Of a stretch of DNA of 64,000 nucleotides, positions 59,381 to 64,000 are shown piece after piece. The notes under the pieces were generated by a model, which saw only the letters and a program-made list of their open reading frames with translations, made no database searches and was not told the origin of the DNA. Source of the DNA: Pelosinus sp. UFO1 (GTDB lineage: Bacteria > Bacillota > Negativicutes > DSM-13327); contig NZ_CP008852.1 of assembly GCF_000725345.1 (NCBI RefSeq), positions 2,075,693-2,139,692 of the forward strand, given 5' to 3'. The translations under genes and the position numbers were made by a program. The stretch's first letter is position 1, and every line of letters starts with the position of its first letter.

Positions 59381-59409
59381 TTGTAAAGATGGAAAATGTT
59401 TGTTATAAT
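59381..59409 (+). promoter_or_regulatory. Sigma-A promoter (extended -10) of the Asp23 operon
   Basis: TTGTAA (59381-59386), 17 bp, TATAAT (59404-59409), preceded by TGT so that the -10 is of the extended type. It lies 74 bases before the start codon. Confidence 0.65.
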
Positions 59410-59482
59410 AAAATAGCTATCGTAACGTAATTGTATTATTATATATAGTATAAAATTATCTTGAAATGGGGGGGATTTGTGA

Positions 59483-59884
59483 GTGGATAAACGTGAACGC
59501 AGTGAAAAGATGGAAAATAACGACGTTGGCTCTATTCGTATTGCGGATGAAGTCGTAGGGATTATTGCAGGTATGGCTGCCACCGAAATTGCTGGCGTAG
59601 CAGGCATGAGTGCAGGCTTGGTAGGTGGTATTGCGGAGATGCTTGGCAAAAAAAGCCTGGCTAAAGGCGTAAAAGTAGAGGTTGGCGAGCGTGAAGCTGC
59701 CGTGGATTTATACATAATTGTTGAATATGGCGTACGTATACCGGACATTGCTTTAAGAGTACAAGAAAATGTAAAACGTGGAATCGAATCAATGACAGGG
59801 TTAGATGTTGTAGAAGTTAATGTTCATGTACAAGGCGTGGGCTTTAATCAGGATGGTAAAGAAGAAGATATTCGTGTGCGGTAA
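59483..59884 (+). CDS. Asp23/Gls24 family envelope stress protein
   Basis: 133 residues: GSIRIADEVVGIIAGMAATEIAGVAGM, GVKVEVGEREAAVDLYIIVEYGVRIPD and VVEVNVHVQGV are the family pattern. In Staphylococcus Asp23 is tethered to the membrane by AmaP, which is encoded next here. GTG start at 59483 behind a run of seven G. Also known as YqhY in Bacillus, where it lies near nusB as here. Confidence 0.94.
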   Translation: MDKRERSEKMENNDVGSIRIADEVVGIIAGMAATEIAGVAGMSAGLVGGIAEMLGKKSLAKGVKVEVGEREAAVDLYIIVEYGVRIPDIALRVQENVKRGIESMTGLDVVEVNVHVQGVGFNQDGKEEDIRVR

Positions 59885-59924
59885 AGTCATGTTGTAGCAG
59901 CAGTCGTGTAGAAAGGAGTAATAT

Positions 59925-60464
59925 ATGGGAATTTTTGATCGCATCATTTTATCTATTTACACCTTATTGTTGGCAATTTTATCAATAGGCGTAATCTTAC
60001 TTTCTTTGCGCCTTATTTCTTTGGAATGGGTTTGGACAGGTATTTCGCTTCTTAGCGGACAATGGGAAGCTGGTTTGGTAGGGGCGGTGTTTTTATTGGT
60101 AAGTATTCGGTTGTTACTAGCAAGTATACGTTCTCACCGAATTAAAGAAACTATAGTTCATCATACCAATATGGGTGACGTACATATTTCACTTGATGCC
60201 ATAAAAAATTTAGTTGAAAAAACAGCTAGACATACACGCGGTGTACGAGGAGTTAAAGTTCGTGTTAGTCATGATGGACAAGGTTTAAAAGTATCTTTAA
60301 AAGCAGTTGTTAGTCCAGAAAACAACGTTCCAAGTGTTTCAGAAGAATTGCAAAAGAGGGTTCATGCCTATATAAAAAATACGGTTGGTATTGAATTAGT
60401 TGATGTACAAATTTTAGTTGAAAATATATCTAATGATTTTAAGTCTAAGCAACGTGTAGAATAA
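59925..60464 (+). CDS. amaP: Alkaline shock response membrane anchor protein AmaP
   Basis: 179 residues with two N-terminal transmembrane helices (RIILSIYTLLLAILSIGVILL and WEAGLVGAVFLLVSIRLLLA) and an Asp23-like C-terminal domain (GDVHISLDAIKNLVEKTARH, GVRGVKVRVSHDGQGLKV). It should anchor the Asp23 protein encoded before it. Confidence 0.9.
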   Translation: MGIFDRIILSIYTLLLAILSIGVILLSLRLISLEWVWTGISLLSGQWEAGLVGAVFLLVSIRLLLASIRSHRIKETIVHHTNMGDVHISLDAIKNLVEKTARHTRGVRGVKVRVSHDGQGLKVSLKAVVSPENNVPSVSEELQKRVHAYIKNTVGIELVDVQILVENISNDFKSKQRVE

Positions 60465-60505
60465 TAGTTAAGAGAAAATTCTCTAGTATGTAAAGGAGTG
60501 TAAAT

Positions 60506-60736
60506 ATGAATTCCGAGTTACTAGCAAAAATATGGCAGTATCATAGCGGGAAAATTATAGGTTTAGTGACAGGGTTTTTAGTTGGTATTTTCATTTTAGT
60601 ATTCGGCTTTTTACATACTATGTTTGTAATGATATGCATGGTTGCTGGTTATTTGGTCGGCAAACGAATTGACGAAAAAGAAGACATTATGGATATTTTG
60701 GGTAAATTATTGCCTCCAGGATATTATCGTCAATGA
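60506..60736 (+). CDS. DUF2273 family small membrane protein
   Basis: 76 residues with two hydrophobic segments (GKIIGLVTGFLVGIFILVFGFL and MFVMICMVAGYLVGKRID) and a C-terminal acidic/Leu part. DUF2273 proteins are regularly encoded with Asp23/AmaP. Function is unknown beyond that association. Confidence 0.88.
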   Translation: MNSELLAKIWQYHSGKIIGLVTGFLVGIFILVFGFLHTMFVMICMVAGYLVGKRIDEKEDIMDILGKLLPPGYYRQ

Positions 60737-60860
60737 AAAAAGTATGGTATACTATAAGTCCAATAGTAACGATGTTGTTATAAGAATTTTGTATGACTTA
60801 CCAAATGTCATGAATTTAGTTTTACAACATTGGAGTGAAGCATAAGAAAAGAGGGAAGTT

Positions 60861-61271
60861 ATGAGCCGTAGACAAGCCCGTGAATTGGCACTTCAGACTT
60901 TATTTCAGTTAGATTTTAACACTACAGGTAAAGATGAAGCACTACAGACAGCATTAAGTGAACATGATAATATTGATGAAAACACTAGAAAATACACCGA
61001 AAATCTTGTTATTGGCACACAGGAACATTTAAAAGAAATAGACACAATTATTGGGGACATTTCAAACGATTGGAAAATAGATCGTATGCCTGGAATTGAT
61101 CGAAATATCGCTAGGATGGCAATTTATGAAATGAATTTTGGTAATGAATCATTACCACCTAATGTAGTAATTAATGAGGCTATTGAATTGGCCAAGCTTT
61201 TTGGAACTGAAGAATCAAGTCGATTTGTAAATGGAATTCTAGGAACATTGGTCAAAAGAACGGACAAGTAA
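60861..61271 (+). CDS. nusB: Transcription antitermination factor NusB
   Basis: 136-residue helical protein. SRRQARELALQTLFQLDFN, DRMPGIDRNIARMAIYEM, PPNVVINEAIELAKLFG and SSRFVNGILGTLVKR are the NusB blocks. Binds boxA with NusE during rRNA antitermination; a boxA-like element is present in the rrn spacer at the window start. A GAGGGAAG site precedes the ATG. Confidence 0.97.
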   Translation: MSRRQARELALQTLFQLDFNTTGKDEALQTALSEHDNIDENTRKYTENLVIGTQEHLKEIDTIIGDISNDWKIDRMPGIDRNIARMAIYEMNFGNESLPPNVVINEAIELAKLFGTEESSRFVNGILGTLVKRTDK

Positions 61272-61352
61272 GCTATAGTTGCTCGTCTATTAGTACCATT
61301 CAGTATTTACTTTGCATATGATACATAAAAAACATATGCGGAGGTGCTTTCG

Positions 61353-61493
61353 ATGTTGAGATATATGTTATTTGGGGCGGCAATAGGTGCATTTATAGGT
61401 TATCTTATTCCGCCAGGTAGCTTTTTTTGGTTTATATTAGGAGTAACTGGTGGTTATATAACATGTCAATGTGTAGAGCAGCGTCGATATTGA
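61353..61493 (+). CDS. 46-residue small membrane protein
   Basis: Reads MLRYMLFGAAIGAFIGYLIP, then a short PGSFFWFILGVTGGYITCQC stretch and ends EQRRY. Two short Gly-rich hydrophobic helices separated by PPG look like a hairpin in the membrane. The ribosome-binding site GCGGAGGTG lies seven bases before the ATG, and a terminator follows. It is short enough to be missed by length cutoffs. The Gly-rich helices recall DUF2273 upstream. Function unknown. Confidence 0.7.
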   Translation: MLRYMLFGAAIGAFIGYLIPPGSFFWFILGVTGGYITCQCVEQRRY

Positions 61494-61503
61494 AGAAAAC
61501 TAT

Positions 61504-61527
61504 CCAGACTTTCGTCTGGTTTTTTTT
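61504..61527 (+). terminator. Rho-independent terminator after the small membrane protein gene
   Basis: CCAGAC pairs with GTCTGG around a TTTC tetraloop and is followed by TTTTTTTTG. Confidence 0.85.
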
Positions 61528-61551
61528 GTACTCATGTTATATGATAAATAG

Positions 61552-61590
61552 AAAATATAGTTGATAAAGTGATTTTATCAACTATATTTT
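61552..61590 (+). other. Perfect 17-bp hairpin in front of xseA
   Basis: AAAATATAGTTGATAAA (61552-61568) pairs with TTTATCAACTATATTTT (61574-61590), loop GTGAT. It ends only 16 bases before the xseA ATG and has a weak U-run (within the arm). It may be a second terminator or a control element for xseA; no promoter was identified between it and the gene. Confidence 0.55.
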
Positions 61591-61606
61591 CAAATGAAGG
61601 TGAATT

Positions 61607-62821
61607 ATGAATATAGTTAGTGTAAGTGAAATAACAAAATACATAAAACAACTTTTTGAGTCCGATGCTAAAGTTGCATCTGTGTTAATACGTGGAGAAA
61701 TATCAAATTTCAAGAAACATTATTCTGGGCATTGTTATTTTACTCTCAAAGATAGTAATGCTACAATTAGAGTTGTAATGTTTAAAAGCCGCGCACAATT
61801 TCTAAAATTCGAACCAAGGGATGGTATGAAAGTAATTGCTGGCGGCCAAGTCACAATATTTGAAAGAGATGGCCAATATCAGTTATATGCAGTCCAGTTG
61901 GTACCAGAAGGAATTGGCGAATTAAGTATCGCTTTTGCCCAACTAAAAGAAAAGTTGGAGGCAGAGGGACTATTTAATGATGAACATAAACAAACACTAC
62001 CAATGTTACCAAAAACAGTGGGTATTGTTACTTCACCAACAGGTGCAGTTCTTAGAGATATTATTACTGTATCTAAACGAAGACACCCTGGGATCTTACT
62101 AAAGTTATGTCCTGTTCAGGTACAAGGACCAGATGCACCTTTACAAATTGTCCATGGAATTGAAGTCTTTAATAAGTTGTGTAATGTTGATGTTATTATT
62201 ATTGGACGTGGTGGGGGCTCTATTGAAGAATTATGGGCATTTAATGATGAAAGAGTGATACGAGCTATTGCCGCTTCAAAAATTCCTATTGTCTCTGCAG
62301 TTGGCCATCAGACAGATTATACCTTGGCAGATTTTGTAGCTGATCGTCGGGCAGCTACACCATCGCAAGCAGCAGAATTTGTTGTACCTGATGTCAGAGA
62401 GCTTCACAAATATGTCTCTACCTTAAAAAGCATGTTAGAAAGTAATGCACGGGGTGTATTGAAGAATCATCGCATGAGGCTTGAGCAATTTACAAGGAGC
62501 AGAGTTTTTAAATATCCGTATGAGAACCTAGCAATAAAACAACAACTGGTCGATAATCTGCTGCAAAATTTGCAGCAGGTAATGAAGAAAATGGTCATAG
62601 AAAAACAACATGGTTTTAAAATTATGGCCGAAAAGTTATCAATGCTGAATCCACTAGCTGTATTGGCACGAGGATACGGTATTGTGCGTACAAACGATGG
62701 ACAACTTGTTAACAATGTTACGACACTGCAGCCAGGAAAAAGAATTGAAATTGTGCTCAATGAAGGTTTGATAGATGCTGAAATAATTCGCGTACAGGAG
62801 GGGCATTATGGTAAGAGCTAA
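61607..62821 (+). CDS. xseA: Exodeoxyribonuclease VII large subunit
   Basis: 404 residues: N-terminal OB-fold (VSEITKYIKQLFESDAKVASVLIRGEISNFK), then the catalytic domain with GVVTSPTGAVLRDI (here GIVTSPTGAVLRDII), DVIIIGRGGGSIEELWAFNDE and ISAVGHQTDYTLADFVADRRAATPSQAAE, and a coiled-coil C-terminus. Degrades ssDNA with XseB. Overlaps xseB by 14 bases. Confidence 0.97.
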   Translation: MNIVSVSEITKYIKQLFESDAKVASVLIRGEISNFKKHYSGHCYFTLKDSNATIRVVMFKSRAQFLKFEPRDGMKVIAGGQVTIFERDGQYQLYAVQLVPEGIGELSIAFAQLKEKLEAEGLFNDEHKQTLPMLPKTVGIVTSPTGAVLRDIITVSKRRHPGILLKLCPVQVQGPDAPLQIVHGIEVFNKLCNVDVIIIGRGGGSIEELWAFNDERVIRAIAASKIPIVSAVGHQTDYTLADFVADRRAATPSQAAEFVVPDVRELHKYVSTLKSMLESNARGVLKNHRMRLEQFTRSRVFKYPYENLAIKQQLVDNLLQNLQQVMKKMVIEKQHGFKIMAEKLSMLNPLAVLARGYGIVRTNDGQLVNNVTTLQPGKRIEIVLNEGLIDAEIIRVQEGHYGKS

Positions 62822-63074
62822 GAAAAAAGAAGAGTTAGATGAAATGTGTTTTGAAAAGGCTTTGGAAAATCTAGAAGCTATTGTAAAACAGTTGGAAAAG
62901 GGAGAATTACCATTAGATGAATCATTAGCCAACTTTGCTGAAGGAGTAAATTTATCGAAAATTTGTTTAAATAAATTAAATTATGCTGAACAGCAAATAG
63001 ATAAAATTTTATTAGAAGAAAAGGGAAAAGTAATAGAAAGACCCTTATTGTTACAGGAGGACGATAGATGTTAA
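62808..63074 (+). CDS. xseB: Exodeoxyribonuclease VII small subunit
   Basis: 88 residues: CFEKALENLEAIVKQLEKGELPLDESLANFAEGV is the family core. Partner of XseA. The CAGGAGG site is in the xseA end. Overlaps ispA by seven bases. Confidence 0.95.
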   Translation: MVRAKKKEELDEMCFEKALENLEAIVKQLEKGELPLDESLANFAEGVNLSKICLNKLNYAEQQIDKILLEEKGKVIERPLLLQEDDRC

Positions 63075-63946
63075 AACAATATTGTCAGGAAAAAGGTAAA
63101 ATAATTGATGAAGCTTTAGGCAAATTTGTTCCCTGCGAAAATATGTATCCACCAGCTATTTTTGAAGCTATGCGTTATAGTTTATTTGCGGGTGGAAAAC
63201 GTTTACGTCCGATATTACTCATGGCAGCAGCTGACGCTGTTGGTGGAACAGGTACTGATTATCTTAACATAGCCTGCGGATTAGAAATGATTCACACCTA
63301 TTCTTTAATTCACGATGATTTACCAGCAATGGACGATGATGACTATCGAAGGGGTAAATTAACTAGCCATAAAGTTTTTGGTGAAGGTATGGCCATTTTA
63401 GCTGGAGATGGGCTATTAACTGCAGCATTTACAGTTATGTTGTCTCAGCCCGCCGTTAAGCCTGATGTGCTAGTAAAAGTCTTAGGGGAGATTAGTACTG
63501 CTGCGGGTGCTACAGGTATGATCGGTGGACAAGTCATTGATTTATCTTCTGAGGGAGAAGTTATTTCTATTGATACTCTCGCTTATATGCACCAAGCAAA
63601 AACGGGAGCCTTATTTAAAGCTGCTCTAAGAGCTGGGGCACAATTAGCAAGAGCAAAAGAATGGCAAATTGAAGCATTAACAAAATATGCAGAACAATTT
63701 GGTTTGGCTTTTCAAATAACGGATGATATCTTAGATGTAACTGGCTCGCAAGAAAAAATTGGAAAACCAATTGGTAGTGATATGAAAAATCACAAAGCAA
63801 CCTATGTAACCTTATATTCTTTAAATGAGGCAAAGATAATGGCAAATCAAGCCGTAAATCAAGCCCTAGAAGCGTTAAGTCATTTTGGTCATGAAGCTGA
63901 TATCTTGAGGGAAATGGTACGGTCTTTATTAACACGAGATAATTGA
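63068..63946 (+). CDS. ispA: Farnesyl (geranylgeranyl) diphosphate synthase
   Basis: Chain-elongating prenyltransferase, 292 residues. First Asp-rich motif SLIHDDLPAMDDDD (DDxxxxD form), second FQITDDILD; SLFAGGKRLRPIL carries the conserved Lys/Arg. The xseA-xseB-ispA order is standard in Firmicutes. The ATG at 63068 follows CAGGAGG. Confidence 0.96.
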   Translation: MLKQYCQEKGKIIDEALGKFVPCENMYPPAIFEAMRYSLFAGGKRLRPILLMAAADAVGGTGTDYLNIACGLEMIHTYSLIHDDLPAMDDDDYRRGKLTSHKVFGEGMAILAGDGLLTAAFTVMLSQPAVKPDVLVKVLGEISTAAGATGMIGGQVIDLSSEGEVISIDTLAYMHQAKTGALFKAALRAGAQLARAKEWQIEALTKYAEQFGLAFQITDDILDVTGSQEKIGKPIGSDMKNHKATYVTLYSLNEAKIMANQAVNQALEALSHFGHEADILREMVRSLLTRDN

Positions 63947-63956
63947 GGTGTTTATT

Positions 63957-64000
63957 GTGGCAGAGTGTATCGCTCTTATGGGAAAAAATATTATATTGGC
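63957..64000 (+). CDS. Start of a further gene, truncated by the window end
   Basis: A GTG at 63957 after TTGAGGTG opens a frame reading MAECIALMGKNIILA to the last base. Fifteen residues are too few to identify it. The isoprenoid gene dxs or a small membrane protein often follows ispA in related bacteria, but that is only context. Confidence 0.45.
   Translation, partial: MAECIALMGKNIIL

Noticed and set aside
60642-60845. Forward open frame of 67 codons overlapping the DUF2273 gene
   Set aside because: No ribosome-binding site, out of frame with a clear family protein, no sensible composition.

Overview
The window is low-GC DNA from an anaerobic, endospore-forming Firmicute. The most likely placement is the Negativicutes, family Sporomusaceae (Pelosinus/Sporomusa-like); this is inferred from gene content and order, not from a database search. 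Supporting evidence: a complete spoIIIAA-AH operon, spoIID, a BofC-like protein, a SpoIIE-type phosphatase, an [FeFe] hydrogenase, frequent TTG/GTG starts behind strong GGAGG sites, and Bacillus/Clostridium-like gene order. No prophage, insertion sequence, CRISPR array or transposase was seen. Nearly everything lies on the + strand; the one credible - strand gene is at 34853-35170.

Layout. 1-4185: the end of an rRNA operon (16S 3' end, tRNA-Ile, tRNA-Ala, 23S, 5S, tRNA-Asn, terminator), whose two spacers carry related copies of an imperfectly palindromic element of about 85 bp. 4345-5844: a group-B-like [FeFe] hydrogenase. 6041-18446: yebC, a bofC-like gene, ruvCAB, spoIID, queA, tgt, yajC, 5-formyl-THF cyclo-ligase, a SpoIIE-type phosphatase/P-loop/HD trio, and secDF. 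18559-23219: a less familiar block of two membrane proteins followed by a MoxR/ChlI-like AAA ATPase and a VWA protein. 23425-34729: recJ, apt, relA, dtd, an MBL hydrolase, an AI-2E-type permease, a Fur-family regulator, hisS and aspS. 35347-39887: rarA, then an Rrf2 regulator with iscS, iscU and mnmA. 40035-40998: PRC-barrel, zinc-ribbon and small membrane proteins. 41110-46173: permease, alaS, ireB, ruvX and a DUF1292 gene. 46407-53402: mltG, trmR, a U32 protein, a DUF4911 gene, a class B PBP, aroQ, an Xaa-Pro peptidase and efp. 53599-59357: a zinc-ribbon protein and the spoIIIA operon. 59483-64000: Asp23/AmaP/DUF2273, nusB, a 46-residue membrane protein, xseAB, ispA and the start of one more gene.

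How the genes work together. Several blocks are pathway units: Holliday-junction processing (ruvCAB, with ruvX and rarA elsewhere), queuosine tRNA modification (queA, tgt), Sec export (yajC, secDF), sulfur transfer to tRNA (iscR-like, iscS, iscU, mnmA), wobble-uridine hydroxylation and methylation (trmR with a U32 protein), the mother-cell-to-forespore channel (spoIIIA), and envelope stress (Asp23/AmaP).

Most of the window is conserved housekeeping. The least explained parts are the AAA/VWA block, the phosphatase/P-loop/HD trio, a RecJ whose C-terminal part resembles a degenerate RecQ-type helicase lobe, a perfect 15-bp hairpin enclosing the ribosome-binding site and start codon of the PBP gene, and the paired rRNA-spacer elements. 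Intergenic gaps are otherwise short; none of more than 300 bases lacks a described feature.
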